A stretch of 64,000 bases of DNA, taken from the NCBI RefSeq assembly GCF_047250385.1, contig NZ_JBLBVM010000043.1:56904-120903 (forward strand), read 5' to 3'. Positions 1 to 9,477 of the stretch are shown piece after piece (positions within the stretch are counted from its first letter, which is position 1; each line of letters starts with the position of its first letter). A model generated the notes under the pieces. It had not been told where the DNA came from and made no database searches. It saw only the letters and a list, made by a program, of their open reading frames with translations. A program made the position numbers and the translations under genes. This stretch comes from Glaciecola sp047250385 (lineage in GTDB: Bacteria; Pseudomonadota; Gammaproteobacteria; Enterobacterales; Alteromonadaceae).

Positions 1-293
1 CTACTCATATGTTTGAAGAGAGTCTAACTGTGCAAGATTATATTCAACTCGCAGGTGGTATCAGAGAATATGGCGATGATTCAATGATTTATATCGTTAA
101 GGCAAATGGCTCAGTAGTGGTTCCTGAATCGAACTTTTGGTTTTCTAGCGGCAGCGAAACATATTTAGAGCCAGGTGATACAATTGTTGTGCCTCGAGAT
201 GTTACGAACTATGACAATATATCGTTGTGGCAAGGCGTAACGCAAATCATTTACCAATCTGCGGTGGCTTTAGCTGCTATTGGAAGTTTATAG
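1..293 (+). CDS. Polysaccharide export outer-membrane protein, C-terminal part (Wza/SLBB type), cut by window start
   Basis: The frame is open from the window edge (codons from base 3), so the gene starts upstream. The visible 90-odd residues contain an SLBB-like segment (DYIQLAGGI, then EPGDTIVVPRD) followed by a hydrophobic C-terminal tail. This is how the periplasmic end of Wza-family export proteins looks; they form the outer-membrane channel for capsule or exopolysaccharide. It lies 25 bases before a Wzz-type gene and heads the polysaccharide operon. Family assignment rests on the tail and context only; the signal peptide and the polysaccharide-export domain are outside the window. Confidence 0.75.
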   Translation, partial: THMFEESLTVQDYIQLAGGIREYGDDSMIYIVKANGSVVVPESNFWFSSGSETYLEPGDTIVVPRDVTNYDNISLWQGVTQIIYQSAVALAAIGSL

Positions 294-318
294 TTTATAA
301 CGGACGTAAAATATATTT

Positions 319-1215
319 ATGAATTCTAATGCTCCACTTACGGTCAACATATTGATAAAGGAACTTTTCAAAGGCAAGTTAATTATAATTGGATTGATTC
401 TCAGCTTTATGACGGGAGGCGCTTTATACGCATTTTTGTTGCCAAATATTTATAAGTCAGAAGTATTGTTGGCACCAAATAGCAACGGCAACCAGGGAGG
501 TGTTTCAGGCCTGAGTTCACAGCTAGGAGGGTTAGCATCGCTAGCGGGGGTTAATATAGGTTCAGCTGAAAACCAAAAGACGACGCTTGCAATCAATATA
601 ATGAAAAGTAGAACCTTTACTATTGAATTTTTGAATTCCTACGATTACAAAGCTGTAATTACTAGTGTGGAATCTTGGCATGCAAAAGATAATCAACTTA
701 TTTTTATTGATGATGTATATGACGACGTTTCTAAAAACTGGTTATTAGATATTGAAACAGGTAAGTCAAAAGAACCAACAGATCTTGAAATGTATGAATC
801 ATTTCACGACTCAAATTTTGCTTTAAATGAAGATAAAGAATCAGGTTTGATTAGTCTCTCTATTAGTCATAAGTCCCCTTATGTAGCTAAAACAATAGCA
901 ACTGAGTTTGTATCTGCCATAAATAGCAAAGTTAGAGAAATGGACATTGTAGAAACCACTGAAAATCTAACTTATTTGCAGGAGCAATTGAAAGGCATTG
1001 AGAATAAGGAGCTACAGGAAGTACTATATGAGTTAATTGAACAGCAAATGCAAAAAAAGATGTTGGCTAGCTCTTCGGCGAGTTATGTTTTTAAAACTAT
1101 CGATCCAGCGTATCTTCCTGAGAAGAAAAGCTCTCCCAAACGGTTTTTAATAATATTTGTAGCTAGTATGTTTGGTGCTGCAATTGGTTTTGCGATCGTA
1201 GTTTTGAGATTATGA
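319..1215 (+). CDS. wzz: Wzz-type polysaccharide chain-length determinant
   Basis: The 298-residue inner-membrane protein has one transmembrane helix near residues 20-40 and a second at the C-terminus (about 275-295). A large periplasmic domain with coiled-coil character (residues about 200-245) lies between them. This two-helix layout and the NIYKSEVLLAP segment after the first helix are typical of Wzz/PCP proteins, which set the length of polymer made by Wzy. There is no Walker-type kinase domain and no separate Wzc-type kinase gene here, so it looks like a stand-alone Wzz. It is co-directional with the export protein before it and the flippase after it. Confidence 0.82.
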   Translation: MNSNAPLTVNILIKELFKGKLIIIGLILSFMTGGALYAFLLPNIYKSEVLLAPNSNGNQGGVSGLSSQLGGLASLAGVNIGSAENQKTTLAINIMKSRTFTIEFLNSYDYKAVITSVESWHAKDNQLIFIDDVYDDVSKNWLLDIETGKSKEPTDLEMYESFHDSNFALNEDKESGLISLSISHKSPYVAKTIATEFVSAINSKVREMDIVETTENLTYLQEQLKGIENKELQEVLYELIEQQMQKKMLASSSASYVFKTIDPAYLPEKKSSPKRFLIIFVASMFGAAIGFAIVVLRL

Positions 1216-1269
1216 TTAGCTCGCGTTTAGTTTTTATAAATTTTTGCTTTATTTTAATTTAGGATATCG

Positions 1270-2520
1270 ATGGGTACTTTATTCGGAGATATTAAAAAGA
1301 GCAAACTAGTAAATTATGGGCTTGCAGAGGCCGTTAGTAAGTCTTTGAACATATCAGTTTTATTCTTACTTCCGCTTCTTGTTGCGGTTGATGAGTTTGG
1401 GTTTATTGCATTAATGATCATTACAGAACAAGTTTTAGTAATGACTCTTATGTTAGGACAAAACACGGCTTTACTTCGTTTTTTACCAAAATTTTCCAAT
1501 AAAAACAGAGTGTTTGAAGCAGTACGAAAATCCGTAATCAAGCGAACTTTGCTTATTGTAGTGTTATTAATATTCTGCCTTGCTTATTTCGTAGCTACAT
1601 TAAACTTTAAAGATGGAGTGGCATTGGTTCTGACGCTTTGCACAGTTCCTTTCTTAATAAATATAGAAATAACATTAGCAAAATACCGCGCGGTGGACCA
1701 AGTTCAGAGTTACGTATTTCTTCGCTTATTCTTTCAAATACTAAAAATTGTATTTGTGATCGTTTTATTTGCTTATGGATTTTCCTTGGGCTCATTATCT
1801 TATAGTTTAGGTGTTTTGATAGCAGCGTCAATATCATCATTTCTTTTGCTTGCTTTTACTGAAAAGTCCAAAACCAAGTTTACTTCTAATAAAAAAGTCA
1901 CGAAACTGTTTTTCATTTTTGGTCTACCATTAGGGCTACAAGTTGGGATTAATATTTTCTACACCGTTACTGATAGGTATCTTCTAAGCTACTTTGTTGG
2001 TTTGGAGGATGTTTCAATTTACTCGTTCTCCTATTCTGTTGCAACCACAGTATTGTTCGCAATCCAAATAGTAATAATCAGCTTCATATCTGACGTTTAT
2101 AAAAATAGTTTGGTAGTTGATGCGTTTTCTGAGTTAAATAAATTATTCGCTAGGTCCCTAATATTCGTTGGTTTGTTAAGTTTGATAATTTATCTTATTG
2201 TATTTCCATTGATTTTAGATATTTATCCAGATGAGTATGCTAGAGGAAAAGAAGTAGTCAAGTGGATCCTAATTTCAAACTTGTTCCATGTTGGTTACCT
2301 ATTTGCATTCTATAGATTAACTATTGTAAAGAAAGTAAAGCTTATTCCTATATTTACGCTTGGTGCTTTCCTAGTTAATTTGATTTTAAATATTGTTTTG
2401 ATACCCATTTACTTTATTGAAGGAGCAGCAGTTAGCACTGCAATAAGTGAGCTCTTTCTTTTCATATGTTTACTTTTATTGTCATTTCACAGGGCTGAGT
2501 TAAATGTTAAACGGCTCTAG
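1270..2520 (+). CDS. wzx: Polysaccharide repeat-unit flippase (Wzx type)
   Basis: The 416-residue protein is hydrophobic along its whole length, with about 12 predicted membrane segments and basic loops. This matches the MATE/MVF-like Wzx family, which flips undecaprenyl-linked repeat units to the periplasmic face. The ATG follows an AGGA motif. The next gene overlaps its 3' end by 17 bases, suggesting translational coupling. Wzx proteins diverge strongly in sequence, so the call rests on topology, size and position between wzz and a polymerase-like gene. Confidence 0.8.
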   Translation: MGTLFGDIKKSKLVNYGLAEAVSKSLNISVLFLLPLLVAVDEFGFIALMIITEQVLVMTLMLGQNTALLRFLPKFSNKNRVFEAVRKSVIKRTLLIVVLLIFCLAYFVATLNFKDGVALVLTLCTVPFLINIEITLAKYRAVDQVQSYVFLRLFFQILKIVFVIVLFAYGFSLGSLSYSLGVLIAASISSFLLLAFTEKSKTKFTSNKKVTKLFFIFGLPLGLQVGINIFYTVTDRYLLSYFVGLEDVSIYSFSYSVATTVLFAIQIVIISFISDVYKNSLVVDAFSELNKLFARSLIFVGLLSLIIYLIVFPLILDIYPDEYARGKEVVKWILISNLFHVGYLFAFYRLTIVKKVKLIPIFTLGAFLVNLILNIVLIPIYFIEGAAVSTAISELFLFICLLLLSFHRAELNVKRL

Positions 2521-3871
2521 TTATGCACATAGAAAGAATGATTTATTTGTTTTTTCGCTATTGTTTTCGATCAGTCTAATTGCCCTATACCTTCCTGCAG
2601 ATGCCGTGCGGTTGCATTCACCTATCTTATTTTTTTCTCAGGCTTTATTAGTAATTTATTCAGTCTTAAAGACGGGACGATTAATAAACTTCATGACTCC
2701 GGCCGTATTGTGCATTCTATACATATCGATTTCATGCAGCCTTGGTGCATATGCTTTTTATAATAATTTATTAGTTGGCCGCTTTAGTTACTCAGCTTAT
2801 CAATCATGGCAGTTTGTAAGTCAATCAACGTTTTTTTTGCTTTTCTGTAATTGTTTGTTTTTCCTTGTAAACATTTTTGTTAAACCAAACTACAATCTAA
2901 AATTTAATGCCTCAGATGTTGATGAAAAACTAATATTTTCTACCTTCGGAATAATGTTTTTACTCACAGTTCCAATAGCATTGATATTTCCTGACTATTC
3001 GATGATTCCAAAAACGATCTCAGCGTTACTGATTCTGTATTATTTGGCATCGACGCAAATGAAGTTTAGGTATTTCATTTATATATTTATATTGGTTTTG
3101 TTTGCGGTAAGTTCAGTCGAGAGCAAGAGGGAAGCTATATTTTTAATTTTTCCGATGATCTTTTTAGAGGCTTTGTTTTCCGGAATCAAATTGAATATCT
3201 CAATATTTTTCAAAGGAATTATATTTGCATTTTTTCTACTTTCTCTTATTGTGTTGATGTCGATAGCACGCGGTTATGGAGGTTATGAGGCTGCTGACAG
3301 TCTCATAAATGCATTACCATTTTTCTTCCAATACATAGAAAACCCGATATTCTTATCTGCTTTTTTCAATAATATTGAGGCTACATCAGTATATTACAAC
3401 GCAATGCAATCCATCGATTACGTTCAAAAAGATACAAGTCTTGTAGCTTTTGGCTCTACAATTACTAAGTTTCTCTTTGTGATGATACCAAGGGAGATTT
3501 GGAGTGATAAACCGAGTAGTATAATTGAATTGTACACAGCGCATCATGATCCAAGTTATAGAGCAATTGGTGGTTCAGATCCGATAATTATTTACGCTGA
3601 ATTTTTTTGGAATTTCCATTATTTTGCGATCTTGGTTTTACCAATTTTATTTTATCTAATTACTAAACTGTACTGCGCGATTGTCTCTGTTTTGCAAAAT
3701 AGAACTTATTTTAAGATCCCAGTGCTGTTATTCGTCTATATGAACTTTGTGACTTATGTGCGTGGCAGTGGATTGGATATGTACTTGGCATTTACATTGA
3801 TAGCTTTGATTTTTTCTTCTGGCTGTTTTGTTATTTATTGCCTTTTATTTAAAGAAGACGTTCGAATATAA
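2504..3871 (+). CDS. wzy: Probable polysaccharide polymerase (Wzy type)
   Basis: The 455-residue integral membrane protein has about 10-12 hydrophobic segments and a larger extracytoplasmic loop (residues about 270-345) before the last helices. That is the usual topology of O-antigen or capsule polymerases. It sits directly after the flippase gene and before glycosyltransferases, as in other Wzy-dependent loci. Wzy proteins share almost no sequence, so identity is inferred from topology and position. Another polytopic function, such as ligase-like activity, cannot be excluded. Confidence 0.68.
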   Translation: MLNGSSYAHRKNDLFVFSLLFSISLIALYLPADAVRLHSPILFFSQALLVIYSVLKTGRLINFMTPAVLCILYISISCSLGAYAFYNNLLVGRFSYSAYQSWQFVSQSTFFLLFCNCLFFLVNIFVKPNYNLKFNASDVDEKLIFSTFGIMFLLTVPIALIFPDYSMIPKTISALLILYYLASTQMKFRYFIYIFILVLFAVSSVESKREAIFLIFPMIFLEALFSGIKLNISIFFKGIIFAFFLLSLIVLMSIARGYGGYEAADSLINALPFFFQYIENPIFLSAFFNNIEATSVYYNAMQSIDYVQKDTSLVAFGSTITKFLFVMIPREIWSDKPSSIIELYTAHHDPSYRAIGGSDPIIIYAEFFWNFHYFAILVLPILFYLITKLYCAIVSVLQNRTYFKIPVLLFVYMNFVTYVRGSGLDMYLAFTLIALIFSSGCFVIYCLLFKEDVRI

Positions 3872-3887
3872 ATTAGAGGATATTAGA

Positions 3888-4946
3888 TTGAAATCGGTTT
3901 TAATTGTTTATAATACAATTCAACATTATCGAGAAGACTTTTTTGAGGAGCTTGGAAAGCGTTACAATTTGACGGTTCTACACTCCGGTGAATATAACCT
4001 CAAAGCTAATAATTATAAACAAGTTGTAGCTAAAAAGTTAGAAATAGGTCCATTCACGTATCAATTTGGAGTTGTAGTTGAGTTGTTTAGAGGTAACTAC
4101 GACTCAGTTATATTTCTTTTTAACGTGGCGTGGCTTTCAAACTTAAGTGGAATGTTGTTTAGTCTAGCCAAAGCGAGAACGATACTTTGGGGGGCGTGGT
4201 ATACTAAGAGTGCTTTGGCAAATAAAGCTAGGCTCATTTTTTCAAAATTAGCTGATGCAAATATTTTCTACTCTCCTTGTGCATATCGAGATTTTACTGA
4301 TGCAGGATTGCCGAAAAAGAAGGCCTACGTTGCAAATAACACCTTTAAAGTAATAACGACTATTCATGATAGTGAAGTAGGAAGAAATAATTTACTTTTT
4401 GTTGGTAGTTTAGATAAGCGAAAAGAATTATGCGTTGTACTTGATGCTCTTAGTGAAATAAAGGAAAAATTGCCAGAAGGAATGTGTTTTACAGTTATTG
4501 GGGATGGCGCTGAATCTGCTGTCCTGAAGGAAAAGGTTCTCTCTCTGGGCTTAACCGAACGAGTGGCTTTTTTGGGTAGAATCCAAGATGGTCAGCAATT
4601 AGAAACGCATTATTTACGAGCATTCGCATCCATATCATATGGGCAGGCAGGTCTATCGGTATTACAGAGTTTAGGTTACGGAGTCCCCTTTATTACAAAG
4701 GTTAACGCGGTTAGTGGTGGTGAAATTGAGAATATCAAAGACGGATTGAACGGCTACCTAGTTAACGACAAGAACGAACTTAAAGACAAAATATTGGATA
4801 TGGCTACGAATAAAGCTCTGGCTAGAAAGTTATCCAATCAATCTCGAGAATACTATTGTACATACTGTACCGTAGACAATATGGTGCAAGGCTTTTGTGA
4901 CGCGATAGAATGCACAAACAGAGCAAATGTTGATTTTAGTATCTGA
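3888..4946 (+). CDS. Glycosyltransferase family 4 protein
   Basis: The protein is 352 residues from the TTG at 3888, chosen because AGAGGA lies 7 bases upstream; the longer frame from 3828 would overlap the polymerase gene by 44 bases. The C-terminal half carries a GT4 donor-binding domain: LLFVGSLDKRKEL, VIGDGAE, VAFLGRI and a later acidic stretch near GGEIENIKDGLNG. It should transfer a sugar from a nucleotide donor to the undecaprenyl-linked intermediate at the inner face of the cytoplasmic membrane. Donor and acceptor cannot be read from sequence. It is one of only two GT4 enzymes in the visible cluster. Confidence 0.85.
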   Translation: MKSVLIVYNTIQHYREDFFEELGKRYNLTVLHSGEYNLKANNYKQVVAKKLEIGPFTYQFGVVVELFRGNYDSVIFLFNVAWLSNLSGMLFSLAKARTILWGAWYTKSALANKARLIFSKLADANIFYSPCAYRDFTDAGLPKKKAYVANNTFKVITTIHDSEVGRNNLLFVGSLDKRKELCVVLDALSEIKEKLPEGMCFTVIGDGAESAVLKEKVLSLGLTERVAFLGRIQDGQQLETHYLRAFASISYGQAGLSVLQSLGYGVPFITKVNAVSGGEIENIKDGLNGYLVNDKNELKDKILDMATNKALARKLSNQSREYYCTYCTVDNMVQGFCDAIECTNRANVDFSI

Positions 4947-5009
4947 TATTACAAAGCGAAGCTGTTTAATAAAACAATTACTAATCAGTAATAAATTGAG
5001 GAAAATTTT

Positions 5010-6305
5010 TTGAAGCTTTTTTATATAGCATTGCTTTTTGGAGCTGTGTCGATTTTATTAGGTGGCTGTAATGACGATTCAAGTAATTTTCTAGATTTTT
5101 CAACGGATTTTTATGGGGTTGTTTCTTATCAGCCGGAGATAACTGACGATATACTTAAAGATTCTGTCGTAGTTCATTCGACTACAGAGTTCTTTATCGC
5201 CCTTTCTGAAGAAAGGCAACGAATAGTTTTTGCTGCAGGTGAATTCGATTTAGGAGTCGTTAATATCGATTACAAGGTTGCTTTAGAAGGAGCTCCTAAT
5301 CACGGTACAACCTTGATGGGAGGGACATTTCTATATCTTAATCATGATGGAATCAAGGTTTCTTCCTTCAAGTGGCTGGACGGTGCGTCCCCAAGCGGTG
5401 GGCGTTTTGCTGTAGAGCGTTTCGGAGTGATTTCAGTTTCTGCAGATAGTGTTTTTATTGAAAGCAATATATTTATTAATATTGGTGTTAACTCAACAGT
5501 TAAAGATAAGACTGGGATAGCGATAAATTTGGTTGCTAGTGATTATGCTAAAATCATTGGAAACGAGTTCGTAAATAGCAGGGCTATAGCTATCAAAACA
5601 GATGATTTTTCTAGACATTTAAACGTTAAATTCAACACGTTTAAAGATAGCTTGTTTTTCGATGGCGCAGGGGAGGTATTACATGTAGGAAACGGGTTTT
5701 CAGTTGGTCAAGCAATCACCTCAAAAGTTGATGATACTTTTGCTGAGTTCAGTAATAATTTTATTGAAAACTGGTCTTTAGAAAGAGAGTTAATATCAAT
5801 AAAGACCTCCAAAAATAAAATTTATAACAACTTGTTTAATCGAAATGGCTTTTCTGCAATTGTAATTCGAATGGGAAACGAAAATGAAGTGTTTGATAAT
5901 ATAATGGTAGAATCCACTGAATTTCCAATAAGAATATCAGGAGAGAAGAACAAGTTTTATGGTAATATCTTCTGTGGCTTATCTACTATGATTTCACTGC
6001 ATTCAGAAAGAAAATTTTCAAGTGAAATAGAAGATTTAGTTAATTCATATTGGGCTGCAAATGATAACCTGATAGTTGGAAATACTTTTGTCGGTTTCGA
6101 ATCATTTGTAAATATTAATGAAGGTTATGCAGCAGAAGGCGATGACTATTTCGTAGCTTTGCCTAAAATGAACAAATTCCAAAAGAACATTATTTTTTCC
6201 AAAAATTTGAATCAATCAGACTTTATTTCAGACGCAATAGAAGTTAGCGAAAATCAAATATTCGATAAAAAAATAACCTGTAGGGTAACAAACCATGATA
6301 CTTAA
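5010..6305 (+). CDS. Lipoprotein with right-handed beta-helix, PL6-like (polysaccharide lyase candidate)
   Basis: The TTG start gives a short hydrophobic leader ending in a lipobox LLGGC (Cys20), so a lipoprotein is predicted; Asn and Asp follow the Cys. The rest (431 residues in all) has beta-helix rungs with repeated N-x-F type turns: SNIFINIG, GNEFVNSRA, FNTFKDS and DNIMVES. The order, including GEVLHVGNG near residue 225, resembles PL6-family chondroitinase B/alginate lyases. It may cleave or edit the polymer made by this locus or help release it. Lyase activity is inferred; a non-catalytic sugar-binding beta-helix is possible. Its 3' end overlaps the next gene by 11 bases. Confidence 0.6.
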   Translation: MKLFYIALLFGAVSILLGGCNDDSSNFLDFSTDFYGVVSYQPEITDDILKDSVVVHSTTEFFIALSEERQRIVFAAGEFDLGVVNIDYKVALEGAPNHGTTLMGGTFLYLNHDGIKVSSFKWLDGASPSGGRFAVERFGVISVSADSVFIESNIFINIGVNSTVKDKTGIAINLVASDYAKIIGNEFVNSRAIAIKTDDFSRHLNVKFNTFKDSLFFDGAGEVLHVGNGFSVGQAITSKVDDTFAEFSNNFIENWSLERELISIKTSKNKIYNNLFNRNGFSAIVIRMGNENEVFDNIMVESTEFPIRISGEKNKFYGNIFCGLSTMISLHSERKFSSEIEDLVNSYWAANDNLIVGNTFVGFESFVNINEGYAAEGDDYFVALPKMNKFQKNIIFSKNLNQSDFISDAIEVSENQIFDKKITCRVTNHDT

Positions 6306-6921
6306 TAATTTGGAGTATTTATTCTCTAGAGTTTTGAAAAAATTGCGGGGTAACGCAATTAAGAATAGTCATATAGACACTACTTCAAAAGCAGAGTCAG
6401 GCTCGACTATATTTAATTCAAATATGCAGAGACACTCTTATTGCGGTTACGATTGTAGTATTATTAACGCAAACATAGGTTCTTTTGTATCGATAGCAAA
6501 TAATGTATCAATAGGAGGTTCTAAACATCCGATGCACTTTGTTTCAATGAGCCCGGTATTTTTATCCCACAAAGATAGTGTTAAAAAAAAATATGCCAAG
6601 CATGATTACCAAGATATACCAAGAACAGAGATAGGCTGTGATGTTTGGATTGGTGCCGGAGTTTTCATAAAATCTGGTGTGAAAATTGGTAATGGTTCAG
6701 TGATTGGAATGGGGAGTGTAGTTACACGAGACGTTCCAGATTACTCAGTAGTAGCGGGTAATCCTGCTAAGTTGGTTCGATATAGGTTTGAGAAAAATAT
6801 AATCGAAAAATTACTTGAACTACAATGGTGGGATTTTGATGATGCTAAGCTTGAACGTTTAGGAGAGTTTGTAGTGAATCCTACAGAATTTATAGCTCAG
6901 GCTGTAGATTATAAAAATTAA
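6295..6921 (+). CDS. Left-handed beta-helix acyltransferase (CatB/WbbJ-like)
   Basis: The 208-residue protein carries hexapeptide repeats, for example IGNGSVIGMGSVVTRDV followed by VVAGNPAKLVRYRF. This C-terminal signature is typical of CatB/NodL/WbbJ-like O- or N-acetyltransferases using acetyl-CoA. The loop FVSMSPVFLSHKD resembles the acceptor loop of xenobiotic-type acetyltransferases. In this operon it probably acetylates a sugar of the repeat unit. The ATG lies inside the end of the preceding lipoprotein gene, so the two are likely coupled. The exact acceptor is unknown. Confidence 0.8.
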   Translation: MILNNLEYLFSRVLKKLRGNAIKNSHIDTTSKAESGSTIFNSNMQRHSYCGYDCSIINANIGSFVSIANNVSIGGSKHPMHFVSMSPVFLSHKDSVKKKYAKHDYQDIPRTEIGCDVWIGAGVFIKSGVKIGNGSVIGMGSVVTRDVPDYSVVAGNPAKLVRYRFEKNIIEKLLELQWWDFDDAKLERLGEFVVNPTEFIAQAVDYKN

Positions 6922-6943
6922 TTTTGAAGGTGATAGATAAGTA

Positions 6944-8077
6944 ATGTCTAGTTTAAAAATATGTACAAATTGTGTGATGGATACCACTGACTCTCAAATT
7001 ACGTTTGATGAGAACGGCGTTTGTGATCACTGCTTAGATTTCAAGCAAAATGTTGCTCCAAATTGGCATACTGATGAGAGAGGTAACTCAGAATTAGAAC
7101 GCATTATTTCCAAAATAAAGAAAGACGGTGAAGGCCGAGATTTCGATTGCATAATGGGGATGAGTGGAGGCGCAGACAGTTCTTATTTACTCCATGTGGC
7201 GGTAACTAAATATGGACTTCGCCCATTGGTGTTTCATGTTGATGGTGGCTGGAATGCCGATGACGCGGTTCATAACATAAATGTAATGATAGATAAGTTG
7301 AATCTTGACTTATATACAGAGGTCATAAATTGGGAAGAAATGAAGGATTTTCAATTAACATTTTTGAAATCTGGGCTTCCAAATATTGACATACCACAAG
7401 ATCATGCATTTGTAGCAACGCTCTATGATTTTGCGGATAAATATAAGATTAAATACATCCTAAATGGCGGAAATATTTCAACCGAATGTGTTCGCAACCC
7501 TTTGGAGTGGCTTTATTACGGTACCGATATGGCATTAATAAAGGATTTAAGAAAACAATTTAGTCAAAATCCTATGAAAACCTATCCATTTAGTAGTGTT
7601 TTAAGACACAAGTTTTACTTACGTTACATCAGAAAGATTCAAGTTATAAAGCCTTTAAACTACTTCCCTTACATTAAGGCTGATGCTGTGAAATTACTCC
7701 AAGATGAGTATTCATGGAAAGCTCCTGCTCAAAAACATTTTGAATCTAGGTTTACAAGATTTTATGAAGGCTATTGGTTACCTAAAAAATTCGGCTACGA
7801 TACGCGGAAAGTTCAATTATCAAGCCTGATTTTAACCAATCAAATGACCAGAGATGAAGCGATAGAAATCTTAAAAACGCCTGCTATTTCGGAAGAAAGC
7901 GCTAAACATGATTTTGAATATGTTGCAACGAAGCTAGGTATTACAGTTGATGAATTGCAAATGTATTTTGACCAGCCAAATAAGACTTATAAAGATTACA
8001 AAAATCAGGAAAGTATGTTCGTGTTAGGCGCGAAGATTCTTCGTTGGCTCGGAATTGAGAGATCTATTAAAAGATGA
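6944..8077 (+). CDS. wbpG: N-acetyl sugar amidotransferase (WbpG/PseA-like)
   Basis: The 377-residue protein has four N-terminal cysteines in two pairs (Cys7/Cys10 and Cys27/Cys30), a likely zinc knuckle. A PP-loop ATP-pyrophosphatase motif GMSGGADSS follows near residue 70. This layout marks the WbpG/PseA family, which turns an N-acetyl group of a nucleotide sugar into an acetamidino group using ammonia. The adjacent hisH- and hisF-like genes provide the ammonia, as in the Pseudomonas aeruginosa wbpG-hisH2-hisF2 set. The stop overlaps the hisH-like start by 4 bases. The sugar modified here is not shown by the sequence. Confidence 0.88.
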   Translation: MSSLKICTNCVMDTTDSQITFDENGVCDHCLDFKQNVAPNWHTDERGNSELERIISKIKKDGEGRDFDCIMGMSGGADSSYLLHVAVTKYGLRPLVFHVDGGWNADDAVHNINVMIDKLNLDLYTEVINWEEMKDFQLTFLKSGLPNIDIPQDHAFVATLYDFADKYKIKYILNGGNISTECVRNPLEWLYYGTDMALIKDLRKQFSQNPMKTYPFSSVLRHKFYLRYIRKIQVIKPLNYFPYIKADAVKLLQDEYSWKAPAQKHFESRFTRFYEGYWLPKKFGYDTRKVQLSSLILTNQMTRDEAIEILKTPAISEESAKHDFEYVATKLGITVDELQMYFDQPNKTYKDYKNQESMFVLGAKILRWLGIERSIKR

Positions 8078-8688
8078 TTGCAATTGTTGACTATGGATTA
8101 GGGAATATCAAGGCATTTTCTAATGTTTATAAAAAATTAAATATCGATTGTGTTTATGCTGACACTCCAGAGCAATTGCAACGGGCGACAAAAATTATAC
8201 TACCTGGCGTTGGTGCTTTTGATTACGCAATGGAAACTTTGAATAGTTCAGGTTTGCGTGAAACATTAGATGATATGGTTTTGAACCAGAAGGTTCCAGT
8301 TGTAGGTATCTGTGTTGGGATGCAAATGATGGCAAACAGCAGTGATGAAGGCAGTCTGAAAGGTTTGGGCTGGATACCTGGTACAGTTAAGAAGTTTGAT
8401 TTTTTAGAAAACGAAAACCCACTCCCACTGCCGCATATGGGCTGGAATAATCTGGTATTGGATGTTGAAGATCCTTTATTTAAAGGATTAGAAGCAGATC
8501 CAAGATTCTACTATTTACATTCGTATTACTTTAAATGCAAAAATCAGGAAAATAGTATCGCTTCAGCCAAGTATGGACTAGATTTCAGTTGTATTGTTAG
8601 ACGTGAAAATATTTACGGCATTCAATGCCATCCAGAAAAAAGTCATCATAATGGCTCGACTATTCTTAAAAACTTCTCAGAGCTCTAA
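8074..8688 (+). CDS. hisH: HisH-like glutamine amidotransferase of the acetamidino-sugar pathway
   Basis: The 204-residue class I glutaminase has the nucleophile elbow GICVGMQMM (Cys80) and the His-Glu pair in QCHPEKS (His186, Glu188). It hydrolyses glutamine and should pass ammonia to the HisF-like partner encoded 2 bases downstream. Position between the amidotransferase and HisF-like genes, far from any other histidine gene, indicates a polysaccharide role rather than histidine biosynthesis. Overlap with the preceding gene implies translational coupling. Confidence 0.88.
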   Translation: MIAIVDYGLGNIKAFSNVYKKLNIDCVYADTPEQLQRATKIILPGVGAFDYAMETLNSSGLRETLDDMVLNQKVPVVGICVGMQMMANSSDEGSLKGLGWIPGTVKKFDFLENENPLPLPHMGWNNLVLDVEDPLFKGLEADPRFYYLHSYYFKCKNQENSIASAKYGLDFSCIVRRENIYGIQCHPEKSHHNGSTILKNFSEL

Positions 8689-8690
8689 TT

Positions 8691-9467
8691 ATGTTGAACG
8701 CTAGAATTATTCCTGTATTGCTTGTAAGAAACAAAGGGCTGGTTAAAACCTTAAAGTTTAAAGATGACAAGTATGTAGGCGACCCCATCAACGCAGTAAA
8801 AATATTTAACGAAATGGAATCTGACGAGCTTATACTGTTAGATATTGATGCATCGTCAGAGCAGAGAGAGCCAGATTACAAACTAATAGAAAATATTGCA
8901 TCTGAATGTCGAATGCCGCTTTGTTATGGCGGAGGTATAAAATCCGTTCAACAAGCAGAGAGAATACTCCAGTTAGGTGTTGAAAAAGTATCTTTGAGTT
9001 CGATCGTTTTTGAACGGCCGGAGATCGTCACAGAACTTTCTGAGAAAGTTGGTAGGCAAAGTGTTGTGGTTTGTTTGGACGTCAAGAAACGATTAATTGG
9101 TAGTAAAGTCGATTGCTACACTTTAAATGGGAAGATAAAACAAAAAGTCGATTCGTTAGAATTTGCAAAAAAGATGGAAGAATATGGTGCAGGAGAACTT
9201 TTCCTAAATTTCATTGATCATGATGGAGTAATGAAAGGTTACGATTTGAACACTATTGGAAAATTTAAAGAAGCCCTTAGTATTCCAATTACGGCAGTGG
9301 GTGGGGCTGGTAGTCACGAAGACGTTCGCCAACTTGTTGAGCAAGAGAGATTGATTGGTGCTGCGGCGGGGAGTTTGTTTGTTTTCAAGGGGAAATATAG
9401 AGCTGTACTCATAAATTACCCTACTCGCGCAGAAAAGCAATTTATCTTGAATACAAAGCAAATTTGA
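8691..9467 (+). CDS. hisF: HisF-like ammonia-channelling subunit for acetamidino sugar synthesis
   Basis: The 258-residue beta/alpha barrel matches HisF along its length, with phosphate-binding motifs CYGGGIKS and TAVGGAGS. The catalytic Asp11 of histidine-pathway HisF is replaced by Leu (RIIPVLLV), while Asp130 is kept in VCLDV. Loss of Asp11 argues against imidazole-glycerol-phosphate cyclase activity. The barrel probably serves as ammonia conduit from HisH to WbpG. It follows hisH by two bases. Confidence 0.87.
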   Translation: MLNARIIPVLLVRNKGLVKTLKFKDDKYVGDPINAVKIFNEMESDELILLDIDASSEQREPDYKLIENIASECRMPLCYGGGIKSVQQAERILQLGVEKVSLSSIVFERPEIVTELSEKVGRQSVVVCLDVKKRLIGSKVDCYTLNGKIKQKVDSLEFAKKMEEYGAGELFLNFIDHDGVMKGYDLNTIGKFKEALSIPITAVGGAGSHEDVRQLVEQERLIGAAAGSLFVFKGKYRAVLINYPTRAEKQFILNTKQI

Positions 9468-9477
9468 AGGAATTTTT

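Noticed and set aside
8074..9467. Histidine biosynthesis genes hisH/hisF
   Set aside because: No other his gene is adjacent, HisF lacks Asp11, and a WbpG-type gene is coupled, so a polysaccharide role fits better.
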